Origin: Chryseobacterium sp. IHB B 17019
Lineage (GTDB): Bacteria; Bacteroidota; Bacteroidia; Flavobacteriales; Weeksellaceae
DNA: 64,000 nucleotides
NCBI RefSeq assembly: GCF_001456155.1
Contig: NZ_CP013293.1
Span: 992,001 to 1,056,000, forward strand
Direction: 5' to 3'
Shown: one piece after another, positions 1 to 8,388 of the stretch
How positions within the stretch are numbered: the first letter of the stretch is position 1
How the letters are laid out: the number at the start of each line of letters is the position of its first letter
Notes under the pieces: model-generated
Told to the model about the DNA's origin: nothing
Databases searched by the model: none
Seen by the model: only the letters and a program-made list of their open reading frames with translations
Made by a program: the position numbers and the translations under genes

Positions 1-2475
1 ACAAAATATTATTATAAAATAAAAACAGGCACCAACGAATCTGCGGTCTATAATTTCAGGACACTTCCTTTGCCGGGTCAAGCTGCAACAGCAGACGGTA
101 AAATCCGTTTCCTTATTATGGGAGACAATCAGATCAAGGCTGAACCGAGATATGATACTTTAACTTTAAATGCTTTTAAAAAATTAAAGGAAAAATTCGG
201 CCCGAATTCTGATCCTTCTGATAACGTTGCTCTTACCTTTATGGTTGGAGATCAGGTAGATGTGGGAACTTTGGACCATTACGAGAATGTCCATTTTAAA
301 AAGAATATTAATCTTTCACCCTATCTTCCGATCCAGACTACGGTTGGAAACCACGAAACATACGGGACTTTGGGGATGAATTCTTATTACGCCCACTTTT
401 ATATTGATGAAATTAAATACAAAAACATCACTTCCGGAAATGAAAATTATTATGCTCAACAAGCTGGAAATGTTTTATTTATAAGCTTAAGCTCAGAACA
501 TACAGGTTCTGCACAAATGACTTGGCTTCAACAGATTTTAAATGAAGCCAACAATGATTCTACGGTTGACTGGATCATTTCCCTGAGCCACAGACCTTAT
601 CAGGCAGAACAATATGTAGGAGATATTTCGACTTGGGTAAGAAATAATGCGGTTCCGCTTATGACGACTTCCAATAAATATTTAATGCATGTTGGTGCCC
701 ATCACCATTTATACCACAGAGGTCAGCTGAAAAACACGCCAAACTACCAGATTATTTCCGGTGGAACGGCTTGGGATCAATATTGGGGAATGTCTACGGA
801 GCAGGATTTTGATGATGTTCAGAAAACTTTGACAGATTGGACGTACCAGATCGTTGAGGTGGATGTACCTACAGGAAAAGTTGATATCGAATCTTACTCA
901 ATCGGAGGAGTTTATCATAAAAAATATAATGAATTAATTGATACTTTCCACCGCTATAAAAATCAGCCAAAACCGGCTAAACCTTCTATTACGAATACCT
1001 TTACAGCACCGGTTACTTTACCTTTAACATTAGATGGAAGCGCCTTTTCCACAACAAGCGGAGAATTGCTTAACACTACCCAATTCGTGCTCAGTAAAGC
1101 AGCAGATTTTTCTGTCATAGAAAAGGAATTTTACAGAGATTATGAAAACTGGTTCGGAAAAGACGGAAACGGAACTCCGGATCTCACAAAAAATCAAAAT
1201 GCAAATGTTGATATTACGAAAGCTACCATCGCGGCAAATTCAGTGACCAACGGAACGTATTACGTAAAAGTGCGTTACAGAGACAGAAACATGGAATGGA
1301 GTGACTGGAGTGATGCAAAACAGTTTGAAGTGACGGGAAGTGTGATTTCAAATCCTACTTTTACTTTAAATAAAACAGAATATACACAAAATGAACCTAT
1401 TGTAGCTACTTTCACAGACGGTCCCGGAAATAATCAGGATTGGGTAGGTATCTTTAAAAAAGGTCAAAATCCCGCAACGGTAACTTCTCAAGCTTACGTT
1501 TACACAAACGGACAGACCGCCGGAACAGCCAATTTCCCGAATGGCATTGCCAATAAAGGCCAATATTTCGCAGGATTTTTTGCCAACAACGGCTATACGG
1601 AAATTACTCCGCGAAAAAATTTCTATGTAGGGCCAAAGGTTGTATTAACCACAACTGCAGATACTTATCCCGTGGGTGGAACGGTAACAGTTAATTTCAC
1701 TAACGGACCAAACTTAACAAAAGACTGGATCGGGATCTACAAAATGGGTCATGCTCCGGGAACTGTGAATTCTACGCAGTGGAGCTATGTGACAACACCT
1801 GCAGGAACGCTGAACTTTACAGGTCTTGCAAAAGGTTATTATTATGCTCAATACTTCCTTGAAGATGGATATACGGCAATTGGCGAAAAAGTTTTCTTTA
1901 AAGTCGGGGATATTGTGACGGAACTTTGGACCAATAAACCGGTGTATACGTTGGGTGAAAATATTACGGCTTCATGGACAGATTCTCCGGGAATCATCAA
2001 AGACTGGTTAGGAATTTATCCTCAAAGCATTACAGTTCCTGATGATAACTTTATTTCTTATACTTACTTTGATGGAGTGACGCAGGGAACAAAAACAATC
2101 AACGGAACAGCACTTCCGACAACGCCGGGGAATTATTATATGGTGATGTTTACAAACGATTCCTATACAGAGGTTTCCAATAGAGTTCAGTTTCAGGTTT
2201 CCGGACCGACTTTAGGAACGGAAGAGACGAAAAGTACGGAAAAAAATGTTGTTTTATATCCAAATCCATCAAAACCGGGCGAACCGACTTTCATAAAAAG
2301 TGATTACCCGATTGAAAAAATCGAATTACTTTCAGCCAACGGAGACTTGTTGTACGAATCGAAAAATATTCACAACCAGCGTTTTTCTCTGGTGAATGAA
2401 AACCTTCCAAAAGGGGTTTATTTTGTGAAAGTTCATACAAGAAAATTATTTACTTTAAAATTGATTATTCAGTAA
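1..2475 (+). CDS. Secreted purple-acid-phosphatase-like metallophosphoesterase with T9SS tail (5' partial)
   Basis: The frame is open from the first base with no start codon, so the gene begins upstream of the window. The first residues resemble the end of the fibronectin-like N domain of purple acid phosphatases. Metal-binding motifs follow in the order expected of a calcineurin-like phosphoesterase: GDNQ (near base 121), GDQVD (near 247), GNHE (near 349), SHRPY (near 589) and AHHHLYH (near 697). After a fibronectin-like segment come three repeats of about 95 residues (roughly 1345-1620, 1630-1905, 1906-2200), each with a DW(V/I/L)GI(F/Y) signature that resembles SKICH/Ig-like modules. The C-terminus (YPNPS ... 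GVYFVKV) is a T9SS type A sorting domain, so the protein should be exported to the surface or medium. The substrate cannot be deduced. A terminator follows directly. Confidence 0.88.
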   Translation, partial: TKYYYKIKTGTNESAVYNFRTLPLPGQAATADGKIRFLIMGDNQIKAEPRYDTLTLNAFKKLKEKFGPNSDPSDNVALTFMVGDQVDVGTLDHYENVHFKKNINLSPYLPIQTTVGNHETYGTLGMNSYYAHFYIDEIKYKNITSGNENYYAQQAGNVLFISLSSEHTGSAQMTWLQQILNEANNDSTVDWIISLSHRPYQAEQYVGDISTWVRNNAVPLMTTSNKYLMHVGAHHHLYHRGQLKNTPNYQIISGGTAWDQYWGMSTEQDFDDVQKTLTDWTYQIVEVDVPTGKVDIESYSIGGVYHKKYNELIDTFHRYKNQPKPAKPSITNTFTAPVTLPLTLDGSAFSTTSGELLNTTQFVLSKAADFSVIEKEFYRDYENWFGKDGNGTPDLTKNQNANVDITKATIAANSVTNGTYYVKVRYRDRNMEWSDWSDAKQFEVTGSVISNPTFTLNKTEYTQNEPIVATFTDGPGNNQDWVGIFKKGQNPATVTSQAYVYTNGQTAGTANFPNGIANKGQYFAGFFANNGYTEITPRKNFYVGPKVVLTTTADTYPVGGTVTVNFTNGPNLTKDWIGIYKMGHAPGTVNSTQWSYVTTPAGTLNFTGLAKGYYYAQYFLEDGYTAIGEKVFFKVGDIVTELWTNKPVYTLGENITASWTDSPGIIKDWLGIYPQSITVPDDNFISYTYFDGVTQGTKTINGTALPTTPGNYYMVMFTNDSYTEVSNRVQFQVSGPTLGTEETKSTEKNVVLYPNPSKPGEPTFIKSDYPIEKIELLSANGDLLYESKNIHNQRFSLVNENLPKGVYFVKVHTRKLFTLKLIIQ

Positions 2476-2511
2476 TTTATTTTTAAAATCAAAATATTCA
2501 CATATCAATAG

Positions 2512-2536
2512 AAACGGGCTTTAGCCCGTTTTTTTA
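2512..2536 (+). terminator. Intrinsic terminator of the phosphoesterase gene
   Basis: A 9-bp perfect stem (AAACGGGCT / AGCCCGTTT) with a 2-base loop runs into a T tract 37 bases after the stop codon. Confidence 0.85.
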
Positions 2537-2587
2537 TGGTATAATATCAAAAACTTAAACAAAACGTCATTCATTCATGTTTTTCAA

Positions 2588-2744
2588 GGAGCTATTGGAC
2601 TACGTCGAATTGCAGATTTATTTATTTTTGAAGCTATTTCCCGCTTTCCGCACTCGCTATTTTTGGAGGTTTCGGGGCGGCGGCAAAGCCGCCGCCCCGA
2701 AACCTCCAAAAATGAGCTCAAACAAATGCTGCAATCGGGGCTAG
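2588..2744 (+). repeat. Dispersed repeat, family A copy 1, with a 25-bp GC-rich hairpin
   Basis: This fills most of the 325-base gap 2476-2800, which holds no gene. The element starts AGGAGCTATT and ends ATCGGGGCTA. It contains a 33-bp block (2598-2630) and the segment AGCTATTTCCCGCTT, both shared with 28549-28658. Its centre is a perfect 25-bp inverted repeat (2660-2684 / 2688-2712, loop AAA), GC-rich in an otherwise AT-rich region. A third, diverged copy lies inverted at 28866-28954. Confidence 0.75.
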
Positions 2745-2800
2745 AAGGAGGACAATCCTAACAACTCCCGTCAAAAATAAAAACTTCAACTTCCTTTAGA

Positions 2801-3181
2801 CTAATCATCCTTCGTCGACATCAAGGCCCAGGCGACCAAAGGAGCCTGCATAAAAAGCCTTGCAAATCTCAGCTTGTCATTATTTAATCCGAAACCGTCT
2901 TTTCTGTTTTTATATTGGGCAATATTTCCCGGAAGCACAGCCATAAAAAATCCTGCGATGATCTGTCCCATCGTTTTTCTGTATTTTTCAGGAGTTAAAA
3001 TGGTAGCAGTTCCCAATACTATTTCGGCAATCCCGGAATACACCACAGTATCGTCTTTCTTCAAAGGAACCCAATCCGGAACCTGAGCCTGGAATTCTTT
3101 TCTTGCAAAAGTAAGGTGACTTATCCCGGCGCTGATTAAGAACGCACCAAGAGCAACTCTTGAAATGTCTTTCGTTTCCAT
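2801..3181 (-). CDS. DoxX-like membrane protein
   Basis: A 126-residue protein with three to four hydrophobic segments. The N-terminal arrangement (ALGAFLISAGISHL, then PDWVPLKKDDTVVYSGIAEIVLG) is typical of small DoxX-like proteins annotated in Flavobacteriia. The biochemical role of this family is not settled, so no reaction is assigned. It lies downstream of, and in the same direction as, a second longer DoxX protein, but a terminator hairpin separates them, so they are probably separate transcripts. No signal peptide or lipobox is seen. The start is the first ATG in the frame. Confidence 0.72.
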   Translation of the reverse strand: METKDISRVALGAFLISAGISHLTFARKEFQAQVPDWVPLKKDDTVVYSGIAEIVLGTATILTPEKYRKTMGQIIAGFFMAVLPGNIAQYKNRKDGFGLNNDKLRFARLFMQAPLVAWALMSTKDD

Positions 3182-3273
3182 AATAATAAATTTTGTGAGG
3201 TGATGGTAAAAAATTAACCAAAATTCAGACCAGTAATATTGAGCTTAGTTGCTAAACTGTTATACTTAAAATA

Positions 3274-3300
3274 AAAAAGCGGGAGAATTTCCCGCTTTTT
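3274..3300 (-). terminator. Terminator hairpin downstream of the 163-residue DoxX gene
   Basis: GCGGGA / TCCCGC stem flanked by A and T runs, immediately after the stop codon of the upstream minus-strand gene. Because both flanks are A/T tracts it could work in either direction. Confidence 0.8.
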
Positions 3301-3792
3301 CTATCTGTAAAGACTTACTTTTTTCTTTAAAAATTTATCGATTCCGAAAGCTTTATAGCCATACAACGCAAACAACCCGAGCAACATAATGTATAAAACC
3401 TGCGGAAGGTATAGGAAATATGTTAGCCATGTATAATTTTCAATCGGTTTGGTCCCGATTTTAGGATCAATAGGAACCAGCTCTATCGGAATAGAATGGA
3501 TATCTTTTGTGACGAGGGCTACAAGCATAATAACAATTAATGCCAGCGAACTGAATCTTGTAAAAAGCCCGATCAATAAAAATAATCCCCAGATCATTTC
3601 ATTGGCAGCAACAAAATGTGCCATAAACTGAGGGTTGGAAAATCCAAGACTTGTGATTGTTTTCAGCATATACCCTTGAAAAACGGGATGGAATAGTTTA
3701 TTAAATCCTGTGATAAAGAAAAAAAGCCCAATGCTTAATCTACAGATGACATAAAAAATGTCACCAACTTTGTTAAAATTTTCTTGTTTCAT
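3301..3792 (-). CDS. DoxX family membrane protein
   Basis: A 163-residue integral membrane protein with about four transmembrane segments. The first carries the DoxX-type motif RLSIGLFFFITGFNKLF and is followed by an amphipathic stretch and the second helix (ANEMIWGLFLLIGL). DoxX relatives occur as membrane subunits of quinone-linked or detoxification enzymes, but the function in this branch is unknown. The gene ends at a terminator hairpin and is followed by the shorter DoxX-like gene. About 180 bases of non-coding AT-rich DNA separate it from the divergently oriented scoA, and both promoters must lie there. Confidence 0.75.
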   Translation of the reverse strand: MKQENFNKVGDIFYVICRLSIGLFFFITGFNKLFHPVFQGYMLKTITSLGFSNPQFMAHFVAANEMIWGLFLLIGLFTRFSSLALIVIMLVALVTKDIHSIPIELVPIDPKIGTKPIENYTWLTYFLYLPQVLYIMLLGLFALYGYKAFGIDKFLKKKVSLYR

Positions 3793-3974
3793 TTGTATAA
3801 TAATTATGAGGGTTAATTATTTTTTACATTATGTTAAATTTTTTAGTGGGAATTATTTAACATAATGTATATTTTTCAAAAGTATAAAAACTTATGCTAA
3901 ATTCAAAAAAAACCTAAACATCGGATATTTGAGAAAAATTATTAAATTTAGGCCAACAGAAAATCTAATATTTC

Positions 3975-4676
3975 ATGATAGATAAAAGAGTAAAAAATGC
4001 AAAGGAGGCGATCGAAGGAATTCAGGATGGAATGACGTTAATGCTTGGCGGGTTTGGTCTTTGCGGTATTCCTGAAAACTCAATAAATGCTTTGGTAGAA
4101 AGCGATGTGAAAGATCTTACCTGTATTTCCAACAATGCGGGTGTGGATGATTTTGGGCTGGGATTATTGCTTCGCAAAAGACAGATTAAAAAAATGATTT
4201 CCTCTTATGTAGGCGAAAATGCCGAGTTTGAAAGACAGATGCTTTCCGGGGAATTGGAAGTTGAGCTTACTCCACAGGGAACTTTGGCGGAAAAATGCAG
4301 AGCGGCACAGGCTGGAATTCCTGCTTTTTATACCCCTGCAGGCTACGGAACTGAAATTGCAGAAGGTAAGGAGGTAAAAGATTTCAAAGGAAAGCCACAC
4401 ATTCTGGAGCATGCTTACGAAGCAGATTTTTCCATTGTAAAAGCCTGGAAAGGTGACCATGCAGGAAATCTTATTTTCAAAGGTTCCGCAAGAAATTTCA
4501 ACCATCCTATGGCTGGAGCAGCAAAAATTACAATCGCTGAGGTAGAAGAACTGGTAGAACCGGGAGAATTGGACCCCAACCAGATCCACATTCCGGGAAT
4601 CATGATCCAAAGGATTTTCCAGGGCGAAAAATTCGAAAAAAGAATAGAACAGAGAACAGTAAGAAAAAAAGATTAA
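3975..4676 (+). CDS. scoA: 3-oxoacid (succinyl-CoA) CoA-transferase subunit A
   Basis: A 233-residue alpha subunit of a class I CoA transferase, which moves CoA from succinyl-CoA to acetoacetate or a related 3-oxoacid. The family signature is present near the N-terminus ([16 protein letters not shown]), and the length fits subunit A of a two-gene enzyme. The partner subunit B lies 2 kb downstream in the same direction, at 6732-7385, with an ABC exporter gene on the opposite strand between them. Subunits A and B are usually adjacent, so this split is unusual. A strong terminator follows scoA, so scoB cannot depend on read-through. The start is the first ATG, just after the promoter region. Confidence 0.93.
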   Translation: MIDKRVKNAKEAIEGIQDGMTLMLGGFGLCGIPENSINALVESDVKDLTCISNNAGVDDFGLGLLLRKRQIKKMISSYVGENAEFERQMLSGELEVELTPQGTLAEKCRAAQAGIPAFYTPAGYGTEIAEGKEVKDFKGKPHILEHAYEADFSIVKAWKGDHAGNLIFKGSARNFNHPMAGAAKITIAEVEELVEPGELDPNQIHIPGIMIQRIFQGEKFEKRIEQRTVRKKD

Positions 4677-4703
4677 TCTTAAAATACTTTTCTTAAAAAA
4701 ATA

Positions 4704-4733
4704 ATACCCCGAACATAGCTCGGGGTAATTTTT
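4704..4733 (+). terminator. Intrinsic terminator of scoA
   Basis: TACCCCGA / TCGGGGTA stem with a short loop, followed by a T run, 28 bases after the scoA stop. Confidence 0.85.
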
Positions 4734-4757
4734 TATCTCAAATTCAAAGAAATTCTA

Positions 4758-4806
4758 TCCTCAATCATGTAAGCTTCCAACCTCCATCCTCTGAACTTCC
4801 ATCCTT
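4758..4806. repeat. CTTCC-rich intergenic repeat remnant
   Basis: A pyrimidine-rich stretch (TTCCAACCTCCATCC ... CTTCCATCC) directly beyond the stop codon of the minus-strand ABC exporter. It belongs to the GGAAG/CTTCC repeat family also seen near 29.8, 31.3, 32.3 and 45.3 kb. Confidence 0.5.
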
Positions 4807-4809
4807 TAC

Positions 4810-6609
4810 TTAAGCTTCAGCAGCCAATTTACGTTCACCAATTTGCTGTCTCCACATGGCATAATACAAACCTTTTTCTTCAATAAGATGCAGGTGAGAA
4901 CCAGTTTCTATAACCTGTCCGCGTTCTAGTACATAAATTCGGTCCGCGTGCATGATAGTGCTTAAACGGTGGGCAATAAGAACCGTAATTTGCTCTTTTT
5001 CCTTAGAAATTTCTTTTATTGTAGAAGTAATTTCTTCTTCGGTGATACTGTCTAATGCCGATGTCGCTTCATCAAAAATCAACAGGTGTGGTTTTCTCAA
5101 CAATGCTCTTGCAATGGCAATTCTTTGTTTTTCACCGCCACTTAATTTCAATCCACCTTCACCGATTACGGTTTCTATTCCGTTTTCAGCACGTTCTAAA
5201 AGTCCGGTACAGCTTGATTTTTTTAGGGCTAATTGCAAATCTTCATCAGTCGCAGAAGGGTTTACAAATAAAAGATTTTCCTTTATTGTTCCTGCAAAAA
5301 GCTGTGTATCCTGTGTGACGAAGCCAATCTGGTTCCTCAATTCATCAAAATCAAACTCTTTTCCATTAACATTGTTGTAAAAAATATCACCTTCAAGCGG
5401 TCTGTATAGGCCAACGAGCAATTTTACCAATGTACTTTTACCGGAACCGCTTGGCCCGACAAAAGCAATAGTTTCGCCATTTTTTACATTAAATGAAATG
5501 GAATTAAGCGCTTTATAATGAGCTGTCTGATGCTGGAAAGAAACATTTTGAAATTCCAGTTCTTCAATCGCACCAATTGTTTTCGGGCTTTCAGGCTTGG
5601 GTTCCACTTCTTTTTTCATCACACGGTCAAAATTATTGAGTGACGCCTGAGCTTCACGATAAGAAATAATAATATTCCCGATTTCCTGCATTGGCCCGAA
5701 TATAAAGAAGCCGTAAAACATCAGGGATAAATATTGCCCCGGCGTTACAATATTTTTAAAAATAAGTAACAGTAAGGTAAACGTGATAATTTGCTGTAAA
5801 AAATTAACCAATGTTCCCTGCACAAAGCTCAAAGAGCGAATACTTTTTACTTTTCTAAGCTCCAGATTCAGGATTTTGTAGGTGTTATTATTCAAACGCT
5901 CAACTTCCTGATTGGTAAGGCCTAAGCTTTTTACAATTTCAATATTCCTGAGACTTTCTGTAGTACTTCCAGCCAACATGGTGGTTTCCGATACAATATT
6001 TTTCTGGATGTTTTTTATTCTTTTGCTTAATAAATTGGTTACTACAGCAATAAAGATAATTCCAAGCACATAAACAGGCATAATCGACCAGTGCAAACGA
6101 ATAGCATACACCGAAACGAAAATAATACTTACCAAAATCCCAAAAAATACATTAATGAAATTGTTGATAAATTTCACCGAATCTTCCCGTACTTTCGTCA
6201 AAATAGAAAGCGTTTCACCACTTCTCTGGTCTTCAAATTCCTGAAAAGGTAACCTCATGGAATGTTTCAAACCGTCTGTAAAAATCTGAGCTCCAAACTT
6301 TTGGATAATCACATTCACTACATAATCCTGAAATGCCTTGGCAATCCGGCTGATCATTGCCGTCCCGATCAGTAAGCCTAAGAAATACATCACACCATGA
6401 TATATATCATTTCCATAGAGGTATTCATTAAGATTTCGCGGAATCGTTTTTTCTTTATCAAAAAAATTAGGGTGGGTAACCAGCTTATCCAGTATGTTTC
6501 CGGTAATTGCTGGTGCAAACAGTGAAAAAACCTGATTTACAGAGGCTAATAAAAGAGAAATAATAATCAGCCATTTATAAGGTTTTAAATAATATAATAG
6601 GATTTTCAT
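4810..6609 (-). CDS. ABC exporter, fused membrane and ATPase domains (MsbA-like)
   Basis: A 599-residue half-transporter. Residues 1-330 form a six-helix type I exporter membrane domain, and residues ~350-590 the ATPase. The Walker A is GPSGSGKST (~385-393), the signature LSGGEKQR (~487-494), the Walker B LLIFDEATSAL and the H-loop AHRLST. All catalytic motifs are intact, so a homodimer should be active. MsbA-like exporters move lipids, drugs or peptides; the substrate here cannot be read from sequence. The gene sits alone on the minus strand between scoA and scoB, pointing towards scoA, and shares an upstream region with scoB, which is transcribed away from it. Confidence 0.9.
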   Translation of the reverse strand: MKILLYYLKPYKWLIIISLLLASVNQVFSLFAPAITGNILDKLVTHPNFFDKEKTIPRNLNEYLYGNDIYHGVMYFLGLLIGTAMISRIAKAFQDYVVNVIIQKFGAQIFTDGLKHSMRLPFQEFEDQRSGETLSILTKVREDSVKFINNFINVFFGILVSIIFVSVYAIRLHWSIMPVYVLGIIFIAVVTNLLSKRIKNIQKNIVSETTMLAGSTTESLRNIEIVKSLGLTNQEVERLNNNTYKILNLELRKVKSIRSLSFVQGTLVNFLQQIITFTLLLLIFKNIVTPGQYLSLMFYGFFIFGPMQEIGNIIISYREAQASLNNFDRVMKKEVEPKPESPKTIGAIEELEFQNVSFQHQTAHYKALNSISFNVKNGETIAFVGPSGSGKSTLVKLLVGLYRPLEGDIFYNNVNGKEFDFDELRNQIGFVTQDTQLFAGTIKENLLFVNPSATDEDLQLALKKSSCTGLLERAENGIETVIGEGGLKLSGGEKQRIAIARALLRKPHLLIFDEATSALDSITEEEITSTIKEISKEKEQITVLIAHRLSTIMHADRIYVLERGQVIETGSHLHLIEEKGLYYAMWRQQIGERKLAAEA

Positions 6610-6731
6610 TTGTAAATTTAAAGTTCACAAATTTACGACAATTTGGAACGTAAAAATTATCATAGGACAAGAAAGAAAAATATTTCGTAATTGTGAAAAA
6701 ATGGCTAATTTGGCGGGATTAAGATTATGCT

Positions 6732-7385
6732 ATGCTAACGAAAGAACAAATTGCAAAAAGAATTTCCAAAGAAGTAAAAGACGGCTATTATGTAAACTTA
6801 GGAATCGGGATTCCAACATTGGTGGCGAACTATGTTCCGGACAATCTTTCCGTAGAATTCCAGAGTGAAAACGGAGTTTTGGGGATGGGGCCTTTCCCTT
6901 TTGAGGGTGAAGAAGACGCAGACATCATCAATGCCGGAAAACAGACAATCACTATTTTGCCGGGCGGATCATTCTTTGATTCGGCTTTCAGCTTTGGGAT
7001 GATTCGTGGCCAAAAAGTGGATTTAACGATTCTTGGAGCAATGGAAGTTTCAGAAAACGGAGATATAGCCAACTGGAAAATCCCCGGAAAAATGGTAAAA
7101 GGAATGGGTGGAGCAATGGATTTGGTAGCTTCCGCAGAGAATATTATTGTTGCCATGATGCACGTAAACAAAGCCGGAGAAAGTAAAATTTTAAAGAAAT
7201 GTACACTTCCTCTTACCGGAGTTAATTGTGTAAAAAGAGTAGTTACCGAATTGGCCGTTTTAGATGTTACACCTGCCGGTTTCAAGCTTATAGAAAGAGC
7301 TTCCGGAGTTTCAGTGGAAGATATTATCAAAGCAACAGAAGCAGAATTAATCATCGACGGAGAAATTCCTGAAATGCAGTTTTAA
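6732..7385 (+). CDS. scoB: 3-oxoacid (succinyl-CoA) CoA-transferase subunit B
   Basis: A 217-residue beta subunit that carries the catalytic glutamate of class I CoA transferases. The active-site motif FQSENGVLGMG is present, with Glu46 expected to form the CoA thioester intermediate. It should pair with scoA at 3975-4676. The gene has its own upstream region; a TAATTTG sequence just before it resembles a shortened flavobacterial -7 element. It ends at a strong terminator. The intervening divergent ABC exporter makes independent transcription of the two subunits likely. Confidence 0.93.
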   Translation: MLTKEQIAKRISKEVKDGYYVNLGIGIPTLVANYVPDNLSVEFQSENGVLGMGPFPFEGEEDADIINAGKQTITILPGGSFFDSAFSFGMIRGQKVDLTILGAMEVSENGDIANWKIPGKMVKGMGGAMDLVASAENIIVAMMHVNKAGESKILKKCTLPLTGVNCVKRVVTELAVLDVTPAGFKLIERASGVSVEDIIKATEAELIIDGEIPEMQF

Positions 7386-7391
7386 TAAAAT

Positions 7392-7420
7392 AAAAACCTT
7401 GTCAGTGACAAGGTTTTTTT
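7392..7420 (+). terminator. Intrinsic terminator of scoB
   Basis: AAAAACCTTGTC / GACAAGGTTTTT hairpin followed by T residues, immediately after the scoB stop. Confidence 0.88.
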
Positions 7421-7445
7421 ATCGAAAAGTTCCAAATCTTGAATT

Positions 7446-7475
7446 TTTTTCTTTTGTTTCAAGACAAAAGAAAAA
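7446..7475 (-). terminator. AT-rich hairpin after the DUF4197 gene
   Basis: An 11-bp perfect inverted repeat (TTTTTCTTTTG / CAAAAGAAAAA, 8-base loop) abuts the stop codon of the minus-strand DUF4197 gene. It is a likely terminator, though weaker than the GC hairpin beside it. Confidence 0.5.
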
Positions 7476-8282
7476 CTATTTAGCATCCTGAGCCCCAAAA
7501 ACCTTCTGCAAAATACTCGTCGTCCTCATTGCAGGCGTATTTCTGATTCCGGTTTCCTTTTGAGCCACCATTTTGAAAACTCCATTAATCGTTTCCGTAG
7601 TCACATATTCATTAAGATCAGTCGTTACAGCCTGTCCGGTGAAAGTATTATATTTTGAAATTAAATTGCTCCAGACTTTATCAGCACCCACTTTTCCTAG
7701 TGAAGCTTTTACTTTTGGCTGAAAAGCGGTAAATAACTGACTTTGAGTTTTCGCCTGTAAATAACTTGTTGCAGCATTATTACTACCCAATAAAATATTC
7801 TTGGCATCCGTGATCGTCATTGAAGTAATCGCTTTAGTGAAAATCGGAGCGGCCTCTACCACAGCATCTTCTGCAGCTCTGTTTAATAATTTAACACCCT
7901 GATCAGCAAGGCTTCCCATACCGATGGAACGTAATGTTGCATCAATTTTTCTTAATTTTTCCGGCATTAAAATCTTTACTGCTTCGTTTTTCAGGAAACC
8001 GTCTGTTACACCCAGTTTCTTCACACCTTCCGTCACACCAAGGCTCAAGGCTTCCTTTAAACCTGATGAAATCTGCGTTGAAGTAAGACTTCCAAGATTT
8101 ACGGGAGAAGTAGTTGTTGATTTTGTTGGAGTTGTGGTCGTTGGAGAACCACCGGTTTTGATGGGAGTATTAAGGTCGATACCGGTTTTATCTTTTACAG
8201 TTGATTTAATTACATCTAAAATCTGTGCCTGTGTGGAAACTGAAATTAATAGTCCGCCAGCTAATAAAATTGCTTTTCTCAT
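7476..8282 (-). CDS. DUF4197 family secreted protein
   Basis: A 268-residue protein with a Sec signal peptide (hydrophobic stretch ending STQAQ), so it should be periplasmic or outer-membrane associated. A Thr/Pro/Ser-rich linker (~40-65) leads into a DUF4197 domain of about 190 residues (from the GLKEALSLGV stretch to ETGIRNTP). The family is widespread in Gram-negative bacteria with no established function. The C-terminus is not a T9SS tail. The gene is convergent with scoB and divergent from the GH20 gene, with about 105 bases shared upstream. The start ATG is followed by a normal signal peptide, which supports it. Confidence 0.83.
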   Translation of the reverse strand: MRKAILLAGGLLISVSTQAQILDVIKSTVKDKTGIDLNTPIKTGGSPTTTTPTKSTTTSPVNLGSLTSTQISSGLKEALSLGVTEGVKKLGVTDGFLKNEAVKILMPEKLRKIDATLRSIGMGSLADQGVKLLNRAAEDAVVEAAPIFTKAITSMTITDAKNILLGSNNAATSYLQAKTQSQLFTAFQPKVKASLGKVGADKVWSNLISKYNTFTGQAVTTDLNEYVTTETINGVFKMVAQKETGIRNTPAMRTTSILQKVFGAQDAK

Positions 8283-8388
8283 TTGTATATTTTTTGCAAA
8301 TTTAGATGTTTTATTTTTTAATAAGTTAAAAAGGTGGCGGGAAGTTTTCAGAAATTAATTATATTAGCTAAAACCTTAATCAAATTCA

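Noticed and set aside
2660..2712. Strong hairpin as a terminator for neighbouring genes
   Set aside because: The phosphoesterase gene already has a terminator at 2512-2536, this hairpin has no long T tract matching either gene, and its flanks belong to a dispersed repeat.
4164..4610. Long minus-strand frame inside scoA, and similar antisense frames over other genes
   Set aside because: They lie wholly within well-recognised genes on the other strand and encode no recognisable product.
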